Below, piece after piece: positions 1-8,176 of a DNA stretch of 16,314 bases; position 1 is the first letter of the stretch; each line of letters begins with the position of its first letter. The stretch spans positions 1 through 16,314 of the forward strand of contig JALLBK010000464.1 of the NCBI GenBank assembly GCA_036940085.1, written 5' to 3'. The position numbers were made by a program, and so were the translations under genes. The notes beneath the pieces are model-generated. The model saw only the letters and a program-made list of their open reading frames with translations, had not been told where the DNA came from and made no database searches. This DNA comes from Discostella pseudostelligera (Eukaryota; Bacillariophyta; Thalassiosirophyceae; Thalassiosirales; Thalassiosiraceae).

Positions 1-957
1 GAATTTCCCACTAATAGTGGGAAAACCTGCAGGACCACATCCGTTATCACATGCGGTTTTGCATTCAAAACAGTCATTTGGGTCACCGTTGACACCAACG
101 TAGCAGTTGGTGTAAGTACAGCGCCCATCGGAATTCTTCATCAGCCAGTTGGCATTGCATGTTCCTGTAAGCAGGGAGAGGACCTCGTCCTCCTCGGACG
201 ACAAGAAGCGATCTGGTTGAGGAAGAGGTTTGTCAAAGACAATATCCTGCTGATCAATATTGCTAGTAACCTGCGCAGGTGAGGAGGACGCGTCAATGAT
301 AGAACCACCTTGTATGCCACTACTGGTGTGAGTGCACCCGAAGAGAAGTTCCATAATTTCGCTACCAGTAGCAATACCAGCAGGACTCGTGCTAACTTCC
401 ATGATCTCCGACACTGTGAGGAGTGTGGTCGCCAGAATGAGATTACCTGGAGTAACTGGGGAGGTGCTGATAGATTTTACCTTCCTGTAGAGCGGGTTGC
501 ATGCAGAACAGATGGCTGTGTCATGAGGTGTGTAGATAATAATATTGCCTTGTTTGATTTCCGCAACACGGGTGCCTGTAACCTCAACCGATGAAGGGTC
601 ACACGAGACAATTTTGAAGCTTGGATCGACACCTGAAATCACAAACCCTGGTGTTGGTGTTGGTGTTGGTGGTTTTGAGGTTGGTTCTGGTGCTGGGGGG
701 TTGGTGATATTACCTTGGTCCTTCTTGCCACTTTTGGCTAACTTCATTGGCGGTGGTGTTGGCGGTGTTGGCGGTGGTTTTGATTTTTTGGAGGACTTAC
801 CATTGTGTCCAAGGCTGGTAAGTTCTTCGTCAGCACCAGCAAAAATACCTCCTTGATTGGCTTCTTCCATCACTGCCGCTGAAATATCTTGGGCATTTGC
901 TTGAGCCGCAGCGGCGACAAGGGAAACAAGCGCGATAAAGAACGTAAAATAGATCAT
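1..957 (-). CDS. Secreted phospholipase A2-like protein, paralogue 1 (3' end outside window)
   Basis: The minus strand reads without interruption for 319 codons from ATG at 957 to the window edge, so the C-terminal part is missing. It opens with a signal peptide (MIYFTFFIALVSLVAAAA, then QANAQ), so the product is probably secreted or enters the endomembrane system. A Pro/Thr/Lys-rich linker follows (about residues 50-105). Next comes a module of about 75 residues (from GFVISGVDPSFKIVSC to about ATTLTVSEIM) that I do not recognise. After a second variable linker the Cys-rich core begins (TCNANWLMKNSDGRC, DCFECKTACDNGCG). The same core in paralogue 2 leads into a CCNHDHCW motif typical of secreted PLA2 catalytic sites, but in this copy that part lies beyond base 1, so catalytic competence cannot be judged. 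Copy 1 matches paralogue 2 throughout and serves as the reference frame for the break there. PLA2 would hydrolyse the sn-2 ester of phospholipids; that function is inferred from family resemblance. Confidence 0.75.
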   Translation of the reverse strand, partial: MIYFTFFIALVSLVAAAAQANAQDISAAVMEEANQGGIFAGADEELTSLGHNGKSSKKSKPPPTPPTPPPMKLAKSGKKDQGNITNPPAPEPTSKPPTPTPTPGFVISGVDPSFKIVSCDPSSVEVTGTRVAEIKQGNIIIYTPHDTAICSACNPLYRKVKSISTSPVTPGNLILATTLLTVSEIMEVSTSPAGIATGSEIMELLFGCTHTSSGIQGGSIIDASSSPAQVTSNIDQQDIVFDKPLPQPDRFLSSEEDEVLSLLTGTCNANWLMKNSDGRCTYTNCYVGVNGDPNDCFECKTACDNGCGPAGFPTISGKF

Positions 958-1794
958 GAGTGTGTGTTTGCTATGTGTTTGCATTGGGTGAACTGCTGGT
1001 GTCGAGTTCTGTCGAAATGGTGTAGAATCAAAATTGTGAATATGAGAACTATAATTCACTTTCACCGTCATGCTGCTCTCGTCTAAATCATTGGTGTTGC
1101 TATGATGATCGCCACAAGCATAATTATCGGCACCGTCCTCCAACCTGAGCTACTACAACTAGTACCCATCACACAATTTGTAATTGAGAAGCGAACGCTG
1201 TTTAGCGTTCGCATTCTGTTTGCGTTCTCATCTGGGGGTCATCTATTGCTTGGAGTCATCAGCGCTCGCCGAGGTCTTCTTCAAAACTCCTCACTGCTGT
1301 TTGTACTGCATGGTAGTCTCACAATTATGTGCCGGTTCTGGTTACAATCTTCCTCTGGATTCCGGAAGCTACGAGCGACGTCGACGAACGCTGTTGGAGC
1401 TGAATAGCTATTTATTCATTATTATGCTGCTCGCGTCGTGGATACTGCTGGTGCTGCTATCGCTACAGCATACAACTCTTAGTATCGTCCTCTGACGACG
1501 ATCTGAGCTGTTAGCTGCTAGGAGTACTCGAGATAGATGAGAGCACTCCGTACCCATCATCACTCTCTAGTACGACTATGATTGGAGCACAGATCATTGG
1601 TGATACTGGTGATACGACAGTAGGTTCAGCTTATATTTGTTGTTTGTCCACTCCGCATCATGATGATGATAGCCCCATTATTTATTATTTTGCAGTTGTG
1701 ATCTATGCTAGAGAATTGATCGAACTGAAACAAATCGATCCCAACTCGATGACAACATTTTGACGGTAGAAAATTCTCATTCATGCACTTCCAG
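958..1794. other. Intergenic: upstream of PLA2-like copy 1 and downstream of SerRS
   Basis: No coding region is supported in these 837 bases. Small open frames exist, but none has a recognisable domain or signal peptide. The region should hold the promoter and 5' UTR of PLA2-like copy 1 (start at 957) and the 3' UTR of the SerRS gene (stop at 1795). The one structured element I see is a perfect 9-bp hairpin at 1191-1212. Confidence 0.6.
1191..1212. repeat. Perfect 9-bp inverted repeat, 4-base loop
   Basis: gcgaacgct (1191-1199) and agcgttcgc (1204-1212) are exact reverse complements separated by gttt. The element lies about 235 bases upstream of the start codon of PLA2-like copy 1 and about 580 bases beyond the SerRS stop codon. 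It could be a palindromic protein-binding site or an RNA hairpin; no function can be assigned. Confidence 0.6.
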
Positions 1795-3282
1795 TCACTC
1801 CTCGTTCTTGTTGTTTCCCTTTCCCTTCTTCTCGCCCTTGCTCGCCTCCATTGGTCCTCTCTCAAATGGCAAGAAGTCAATGCCGCCCATGTACGGTACC
1901 AATACCTCTGGCACCCGTACACCGTTCTCCTCCTGATAATTCTCCAACAGACAACATATACCACGTCCGGTGGCACACAGTGTCGCATTTAAGAAATGCA
2001 CATACGACGCAGTCTCCTTCAACATTTCCTCCTTGGACTTCTTCTCTCCGGTAGTCTTCTTCTGTCCACATCGGGCACCCACGCCACGTGATTGGAAGTC
2101 GGTGCAGTTGGAACAACTCACCAGTTCTCGATACGCCTGCTGACCGGGAAACCACGCCTCCAAATCATACTTCTTCACGGCGGCATCATTGAGTGCACCA
2201 GAGACGATGCACACCACACGGTAGGGAAAGCCAAGACTTTCATAAAATTCCTTGGCGGCATCAATCATACGAGTCTGTTCCTTGGCACTCTCCTCAAAGT
2301 CATCCACGACGACACAGAATTGTTCAATCTTTTCGAATTGATGGACACGAAAAATCCCACGAATATCCCTTCCCGATGATCCAGCCTCCTTACGGAAGCA
2401 GGTGGAGATACCAGCATATCGGAACGGAAGCGCCTTATCATCAATCCATTCATTACGGTGATATCCACAAATTGGCTGCTCCGACGTGGCAATAAGGTAG
2501 GACTCGGTAACCCCCTCGGGATCATCCGTCTTACCCGACACCTTGTACAACTGCTCATCAAAGTCTTCCAATTGTGCAATGCCCGCCATGACTTCCTTTT
2601 TCATAAAGTACGGTGGCTGCAATACCTGATAACCCCGCTTACGCAAGAAGGCAATACCATAGTTGATAAGAGCTTGATTGAGAAGCACACCGGCATTTTT
2701 GAGAAAGTATCCCCGATGGCCGGCAACATTGACACCACGGGTGGGTTCATATCCGTCAATGCGCCACAATAAGTCGTCGTGCGTGAGTGCCTTGGTGGGT
2801 GGGAGAGTGTACACTAGCTTCGAAATGGACATGGGTAGTAATGGCTTGTCACCACAATTCTCCGCCTCAAGTGGCTCGGGATAAAGGGCCACCACTAAAT
2901 TATCCGCATCTTCGTCTTGACTAATGGGAACTTCAGGATCGACAATATTCCCAATCCGATTGAGTAGTGCATCCCTCTCCTGCTCGATGATAGGGAGCAA
3001 GCTTTCCATCTCGACAATCTGATCTTTAATCGCCTTCATTTCTGCCACCTCAGCATCGCAATTCTCCTTAGCCTTCTTTTTAGGTGCAATCACATCCCGT
3101 TGGAGTTTGTTCACCGACGTGCGGAGAGCATCGATTTGACCACGCATTTCACGCCAAGATTCGTCCTTGGCCAGGACGGAGTCGATGATGGCGGGGTCCT
3201 TGAAACGTTGCGCCATGTAGTGGCGGTAGGCGTCGGGATCGCCGCCGCGGTATGTGCGGAGAGAGTTGATGTCGATGGGCAT
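1795..3282 (-). CDS. Cytosolic seryl-tRNA synthetase
   Basis: This complete, intron-free frame of 495 residues encodes a class II aminoacyl-tRNA synthetase that charges tRNA-Ser with serine. The N-terminal arm (about residues 30-115) is charged and helical, as expected for the long antiparallel coiled coil that grips the tRNA-Ser variable arm. The catalytic domain shows TSEQP at 266-270, motif 2 (FRYAGISTCFRKEAGSSGRD, about 287-306, then IFRVHQFEKIE) and motif 3 (GRGICCLLENYQ, then RVPEVLVPYM, about 439-465). SCSNCTDFQSR (about 389-399) is the usual eukaryotic/archaeal-type wording before the strand carrying the GQKK segment. There is no signal or transit peptide, and the protein ends in a basic Lys/Gly/Asn tail, both as in eukaryotic cytosolic enzymes. 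The start is supported by A-rich sequence before the ATG and by MPIDINSLR, a typical SerRS beginning. An organellar SerRS would be a separate gene, not seen here. Confidence 0.97.
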   Translation of the reverse strand: MPIDINSLRTYRGGDPDAYRHYMAQRFKDPAIIDSVLAKDESWREMRGQIDALRTSVNKLQRDVIAPKKKAKENCDAEVAEMKAIKDQIVEMESLLPIIEQERDALLNRIGNIVDPEVPISQDEDADNLVVALYPEPLEAENCGDKPLLPMSISKLVYTLPPTKALTHDDLLWRIDGYEPTRGVNVAGHRGYFLKNAGVLLNQALINYGIAFLRKRGYQVLQPPYFMKKEVMAGIAQLEDFDEQLYKVSGKTDDPEGVTESYLIATSEQPICGYHRNEWIDDKALPFRYAGISTCFRKEAGSSGRDIRGIFRVHQFEKIEQFCVVVDDFEESAKEQTRMIDAAKEFYESLGFPYRVVCIVSGALNDAAVKKYDLEAWFPGQQAYRELVSCSNCTDFQSRGVGARCGQKKTTGEKKSKEEMLKETASYVHFLNATLCATGRGICCLLENYQEENGVRVPEVLVPYMGGIDFLPFERGPMEASKGEKKGKGNNKNEE

Positions 3283-4307
3283 TTTCTTTTTTTAGTTTGG
3301 GTAGAAGAATTGGGATTCGAAAGAGAGATAGGTAGTAGCAGGTTGGGAGATGGGGGGGATGCGCTTGATGCTGATGGTCTACCAATGCCGCCGATGGTCC
3401 TTAATTACTTGTCATTGTGTATGTCGTCGTCGTCGGCTTGTTGGTGCGCCAGGTGGCACGGACCACGGACAGGTGGTGCAGGTGCACTTTCTTCTCCACC
3501 GCACATTTTTTCGGGGACAGAAAGACGTTCCACCAGGCATTTCCCGCCAAATTTCTTCCGCCTGTGTCAGTCGAGTCTCTTGTTTGAATGATGGATCATG
3601 GATCATGGAAGCAGGCTTTGTGAGATGATATTGATACTCACTGTCACTGAGACATGTCATCAAGAAAGAATCAAGATCATCGTTTCTCTGACGGTTCTTG
3701 TTGGTGGCTGATTGGCTTCTCCATTGTCGTTTGACCAATATCATTATCATCAAGAAAGAATCAATAAGCGAGATATCTTACTTCACTGATAAGGGCTAAA
3801 TTTATCCATACACTTCCCAGTATTATTATTGAGATAATAATTGCTTGTTCGTTGTTCATTTTCTTGTTGGAGGAATATTGGCCACAAGACCTGATATCTA
3901 CATTGAGCCTCGTTTCTCATTTGAAGGTTGTTGATCACTGATCTCGTCTATTGGGGGGGCAATCTACTTTGAAACATGTATGCCACAACAAGAAAATATC
4001 TAACTTCTTCTTCACTCTGGTGTGAGGAGGTGCGAGTTGTGAGTTGATCGCGAGTTCGACAGCAAACAAAAGGTAGTAGATCAAGAATAAACAGCAATGG
4101 ACCGATACATGATCTCATAATTTTGCAAGAACACCTCCTCCATTGCGATCCCCAATCAGTGCCATCATCTACCACCATATTCATTGTTTCGAGCTTCGTC
4201 TCATCCTCTGCCGCCTGCCTTCTCCTTCTTCCGAAGCCCCCATCGGCCATCGGACCAAACGACGATTGAACACAAGATTTAGTAGTACAACGTAGAAAAA
4301 CCACGAC
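3283..4307. promoter_or_regulatory. Divergent intergenic region between SerRS and PLA2-like copy 2
   Basis: These 1025 bases separate two divergently transcribed genes and must carry both promoters. I find no convincing gene. The longer frames here overlap known genes antisense or have no recognisable features. A TTTCCCGCC site (3540-3548), which matches the E2F consensus, lies about 260 bases upstream of the SerRS start. An 18-base direct repeat occurs at 3657-3674 and 3747-3764. A short gatcatg-type reiteration lies at 3593-3606. The upstream sequence shows no clear similarity to that of PLA2-like copy 1. Confidence 0.5.
3657..3764. repeat. 18-base direct repeat, copies 90 bases apart
   Basis: tcatcaagaaagaatcaa occurs identically at 3657-3674 and 3747-3764 in the SerRS/PLA2-like intergenic region. 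The sequences around the two copies differ, so this is not part of a longer visible tandem repeat. It may be a duplicated binding site or chance. Confidence 0.55.
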
Positions 4308-5890
4308 ATGATGACAACAATGAAGTTTCTTTTTGTCTCCTACTATGCCACACTCTCCCTGGTTCTCGTTCTTACTATTGCCGCTGTGACTCAAACAGAT
4401 GCCCAACAGCTTTTTGAAGCAGCAATGCAAAAGGACCCCAAACAACAAGATCAAGGAGGTATTTTTGCTAGCAGTGCCAAGAACTATGATACTAATATTA
4501 TGGCATCACGCATGGATGGCAAGGCCACCAAAGTACCAACAACCCAATCGCCGACGACCGGGCCAACTCCAGCACCAACCCACCAGGTGACGACAGCCAA
4601 AAGTGGCAAGGGTGCCAAAGACAAAGCACCAGGATTTGTGCTTACAGGTGCTGACGATGCAGGTCTCAAGATTGTATCTTGTGACCATTCCTCAGTTGAG
4701 ATTGCTGGCACCCGTGCTACGGAAATTCAACTTGGCAACATCATTATCTATGCTCCTCATGGTACAGCCACTTGTACTTTATGCAATCCGCTTTACAGAA
4801 AGGTCCAATCTATCAGTACCTCTGCACAAAATGCTGCTACCTGCTCCTAACAACGACGTTCATTACATTGTCTGAGATCGTCACACTTGGAATTACTCCC
4901 GACGACATTTCTCTTGGAAGTGAAATGATTGAGCCACGTTTTGAGTGCCCTCACTCAAAAATCCAACAAACTGTTGACGAGGTCGCCAGCACAGCAGCAG
5001 ATCATACTACTAGCAAGAAAGAAGGCGTAGTACAAGAAGAAGATTATACTGCTATGGCCTATGGCAAGGAGCTGTCTCTCTTAAAATCATCGACGTCTCC
5101 CGACGAGTCCTTGTCGATCCTCACAGGATCATGCAATGCCAACTGGCTTACGAAGAACCCCGACGGGCGCTGTACCCACACCAACTGCTACGTTGGTCAG
5201 GACGGTGACCCAAATGACTGTTTTGAATGCAAAACCGCATGTGATAATGGATGTGGTGCTGCAGGCTCCGTCTTCAACACCGATGGGGATTTCGGCACCT
5301 TCGATTTTGGTCCTGCATGCTGCAATCATGATCACTGTTGGTCAACTAATTTTTTCTCCAAGGAAGCATGCGACTCAACTTTCTGTTATGCTGTGCAAAG
5401 TGCGTGTCCACCTCCCACCTTGGTCGATGTCCTACTTTACCTGTTTTTCCCTCTTGTGGGGTTTCCGTCAGTCTTTGGATGTGATATATTAGCAAGTTTA
5501 TTGTGTTTTGCTGTTTCGGAGACAAGTATTAGTGATAAAGCGTATGCCGATGCTCAAAGGCTTCAAGCATTGTATGAAGAAACTGACATCTGCATTGCTA
5601 AGTGCCCTACAACTCAGGAGTCGGGAGGACAAGGAACAACAGTCTTGAAAATTGATATGCTTAGGACGTCTGGAAGTTTTCCATTCTGGTACAACATGTA
5701 TGGCATACCAGACCAGCTCACGATTGAGTACGAAGGCCAAGTGATTTTTGATACCGGAGGACTAGTTTCTGGTTATCTGTCCTCCAGTGCGAGCTTCAAT
5801 GGGTCCAGCAAAATCATCACAGTGACTATTAACGCCCCACTGGATGGTACGGCATGGGATGTTTATGTAGGTTGTCCATCTGGATTGTAG
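4308..5890 (+). CDS. Secreted phospholipase A2-like protein, paralogue 2 (frame interrupted once)
   Basis: The frame starting at 4308 (or at the later ATG at 4320) encodes a signal peptide (KFLFVSYYATLSLVLVLTIA, ending near TDAQQ), a Thr/Pro linker, and the same 75-residue module as copy 1. It stops at TAA 4848-4850. The rest continues to TAG 5890 in the frame one base back. Against copy 1, the stretch from the ISTS codons to the SEI codons is 53 bases here and 51 there, so a net 2-base gain or 1-base loss lies within about 4821-4850. No intron of plausible size fits, because copy 1 is collinear. The second part carries the Cys-rich core, then FDFGPACCNHDHCW (His-Asp at 5327-5332), the classic CCxxHDxC PLA2 active site, then CDSTFCYAVQSAC. 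A C-terminal domain follows with IPDQLTIEYEG, IFDTGGLVSG and GTAWD, resembling a beta-rich domain I recall from bacterial secreted proteins. The conserved remainder argues for a recent mutation or a sequence error; it could also be a young pseudogene. Confidence 0.65.
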
Positions 5891-6288
5891 ATCTCCATCA
5901 TCCTGTCAGGGTGATGTTGCATTTTGTAGTGAAAGTATGGATTTGGCTGTCGTGTACAGCATTGAACAGTGAAAGCGATGCAGCCAAATTTTAACATACC
6001 ATGTGTCTTGAACCAATCTCCCTTGTCCAGAATGTAAATCAATAACAACAGCAACACTTAAAGAACATGTTTGCGTGGTCAAGAATCAACAGCATTATTC
6101 ATTCTTCTTTAACTTCGCACGAGTAATGCCTATGTGCCGCAGAGCCTTCACACAAACGGTGGACAATGTAACAAGGCAACATGAAGTACACATCAGTGCG
6201 TCATTTCGTGCAGTCTCATCTCTTCAGGCATTACCACAAACGAACATTGTTTCAACATCCTTATCGGCATGACCTACTACCACTACCT
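5891..6288. other. Convergent intergenic region
   Basis: These 398 bases lie between the stop codon of PLA2-like copy 2 (plus) and the stop of the plastid protein gene (minus), so they should hold two 3' UTRs. I see no gene. Inverted arms atttggctg (5941-5949) and cagccaaat (5981-5989) could form a 9-bp stem with a 31-base loop in the copy 2 transcript, about 50 bases past its stop codon. Confidence 0.5.
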
Positions 6289-7659
6289 CTATGCCGCACG
6301 CAATTTCTCAAGTTGTTCCTCCAAGTTTTCCTCGGCGACGAAGAATAATATTCGTGAGCCATCCGTGCTACTACTCAATGGATCCTTGTTCCCAATGTTG
6401 TTGTTGCTGCTGTCGGCATCATCTCCATTCTCACTGGATGGCACAGTCGTACAAACAAGCGCCTTCGCACTAGCATACCAAATATCCAATTGGACATATT
6501 TCACTCGACTCTCACCCGATGCCAATATCTCCTTGCCGGTGCCATCAATCATGGAATTGTAAGCAATCTCCATCCGCACCCCTTCCCTAGTACTTCCACT
6601 ACTACTGATCGAACTCTCACCCCTCTTCATTCCCATGCTGGTACTACTGCCATCCCCCAGTTTCATTAACTTGGTAACCTCCCCTCGTAATGTATTCCTA
6701 ACATTAGGAAAAGGCCCTAATATTCGAATCACCTCAAGTAATTCCCATTTATTCTTTCCATCATCTCCACCTAGGGTCAGATAGATTTCCTGTAATCGAG
6801 CCAATGGCACCTTGTGTAACGATGTGCCAATGTGGCAAATAGCATTGTCGCTTCCGGCCCATGCTAATCGATAGGATGGTGGTCGTTGTTGTTGTTGTTG
6901 TTGTGGTGGTGGTGGTTGTTTTCTACTATTATTTCGCGTGATTGATTTGGAGGAGAGTAATGCTTTCAATGTGGGGAGCAAAATGCGATCATTATTCTTG
7001 GAAGATGATAGTGATGATGATTGAGAGCCAAGGTTGACAAGTGATACAATGTTGGCAACGAGATTGGGAACATTGCAATTGTTCGTTGAGAGCATGGCAT
7101 TGATTTCTTCGAGCAAGACATCGATTTTTTGTGGCGATGTCGTTCCATCTCGAACTTGGTAATTGACTGCAGCATCATCGTCGTCATCGTTGGTTATGCT
7201 ATTAAAGGCGGCTACTGAAGAAGAAATGGATGGAGAATCGACCATGTCTGTAGCAGCCCATTGTGCCAACAATGGTGAAATGACAACATCATTGTCACCA
7301 TCAACTCCTCCTTTGCCTCGCTTGTTGCTTGATTTCTTACTAGAGCTACTGTTATTGCTCCCACGACGTTGCTTCTGCTTGTTGGAGATCAATCGAACGG
7401 TGCCATCGTCGTCGAAGGAGACATTGTTCCCAAGCTGGCCGCGTCGCTTGTTTACTCCGTAGAGTGTCGTTCGACTAATACTGTTGCTGCGGCTGCTAAC
7501 AGAGGTGATTGCCTTAGCAGACGAGGTAGACAACAACGACGACGACCTACTCGAAGGGGCGACGAATGCATGGCACCATGATGATGATGATGCACCGACG
7601 ACGATGACGAAGACGAAGACGACGATGGCAATGGCAACAAGACGCGATGGCGATGACAT
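6289..7659 (-). CDS. Plastid-targeted protein of unknown function, possibly PAP/fibrillin-like
   Basis: This intron-free gene of 456 residues has a bipartite diatom plastid presequence. Residues 1-31 form a hydrophobic signal peptide (LVAIAIVVFVFVIVVGA) ending in WCHA, with Phe at the predicted +1 position (FVAPSS). A Ser/Arg-rich, acid-free transit region follows to about residue 67 (RTTLYG). The ASAFAP-type motif with +1 Phe routes proteins through the four-membrane complex plastid. Residues 70-260 are low complexity (basic, Asn/Ser, poly-Asp, then a PPPPQQQQQQ run). The C-terminal part (about 262-456) looks folded: YRLAWAGSDNAICHIGTSLH, LQEIYLTLGG, VIRILGPFPNVRNTLRGEV, EIAYNSMIDGTGKEI and a final LFFVAEENLEEQLEKL. 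The order of strands and the central GPFPNVRNTLR stretch remind me of plastid-lipid-associated (PAP/fibrillin) domains, but I cannot confirm this. The gene converges with PLA2-like copy 2. Three CACGTG boxes lie 200-304 bases upstream of the start codon. Confidence 0.8.
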   Translation of the reverse strand: MSSPSRLVAIAIVVFVFVIVVGASSSSWCHAFVAPSSRSSSLLSTSSAKAITSVSSRSNSISRTTLYGVNKRRGQLGNNVSFDDDGTVRLISNKQKQRRGSNNSSSSKKSSNKRGKGGVDGDNDVVISPLLAQWAATDMVDSPSISSSVAAFNSITNDDDDDAAVNYQVRDGTTSPQKIDVLLEEINAMLSTNNCNVPNLVANIVSLVNLGSQSSSLSSSKNNDRILLPTLKALLSSKSITRNNSRKQPPPPQQQQQQRPPSYRLAWAGSDNAICHIGTSLHKVPLARLQEIYLTLGGDDGKNKWELLEVIRILGPFPNVRNTLRGEVTKLMKLGDGSSTSMGMKRGESSISSSGSTREGVRMEIAYNSMIDGTGKEILASGESRVKYVQLDIWYASAKALVCTTVPSSENGDDADSSNNNIGNKDPLSSSTDGSRILFFVAEENLEEQLEKLRAA

Positions 7660-8176
7660 TGTTATTCCACCACGCTTCGGATACAGATTGATGATTGTTG
7701 GTAGAACGGTGGTCAGTAGTAGCTGGTAGTAATGGTAGAGTAGGGCGGTGGTCGGTGGTATTAGTACTAGTACTAGGTAGTACGGCTGCGGCGGCGGAAA
7801 TGGAAATGGAATGCGTGCGTGGCGACTGTGGCGATGGTGTCCGTCCGTCGGTGCATGCCACGTGGTGGTGCACTCTCTCCCGCCAATTCTCTGCCACGTG
7901 TCATCTCTCTGCGGCTCTATTGTCGCTCGAGGTCGCTCGTCTGTCCTTCAAACATTCCACGTGGCAAGAGTGTGAGTCGAGTCAAGTGCCGCGTGGAGGA
8001 CACTGCCTCAACGATGACGGTGGCTCTTCCGCCTCCCATCCAGTATTGAATGGCATTGTACTAGTAGTAATACTCCTATAGATAGTCTCTTCCCAAGTCT
8101 GTTACCTAGATATTTACTCCTCTAGATTTATTTTGTAGTTTGGAACTGTCAGCAGAGGTGTCGGCAGGTTGTTGTT
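7660..8176. promoter_or_regulatory. Upstream region of the plastid protein gene / 3' flank of the kinase gene
   Basis: No gene is supported in these 517 bases. The region separates two minus-strand genes, so it holds the kinase 3' UTR and the plastid-protein promoter. It contains three CACGTG palindromes (7859-7864, 7895-7900, 7958-7963), each in a gCCACGTG context, and a CCCGCCAA element near 7879-7886. Confidence 0.5.
7859..7963. promoter_or_regulatory. Cluster of three G-boxes (CACGTG)
   Basis: CACGTG occurs at 7859-7864, 7895-7900 and 7958-7963, about 200-304 bases upstream of the plastid protein start codon. CACGTG is the core bound by bZIP and bHLH factors in plants and algae, often in light or stress control. 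Three copies in 105 bases is more than expected by chance in a region of this size. Binding here is inferred. Confidence 0.45.

Noticed and set aside
651..780. Telomere-like or minisatellite appearance of the ggtgttggtgttggtgg stretch
   Set aside because: It encodes Pro-Thr repeats on the minus strand within the linker of PLA2-like copy 1 and is short; no telomeric array is present.
545..856. Gly/Val-rich plus-strand open frame
   Set aside because: It is the antisense shadow of the Pro/Thr linker of PLA2-like copy 1, whose frame is open with a signal peptide.
3100..3591. 163-codon plus-strand open frame
   Set aside because: Its first third is antisense to the SerRS N-terminus, and the rest runs through promoter DNA with no recognisable protein pattern.
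3948..4454. 168-codon minus-strand open frame
   Set aside because: It overlaps the signal peptide region of PLA2-like copy 2 antisense, has irregular composition, and shows no domain or homologue-like pattern.
4803..4816. GT...AG segment of 14 bases that would restore the frame of PLA2-like copy 2
   Set aside because: It is far shorter than the 85-104 base introns in this window, and it would delete codons conserved with copy 1 (VKSIS).
5941..5989. 9-bp inverted repeat with a 31-base loop after PLA2-like copy 2
   Set aside because: The loop is long and the stem imperfectly extended. Eukaryotic transcripts do not end by hairpin termination, so I list it only as part of the intergenic description.
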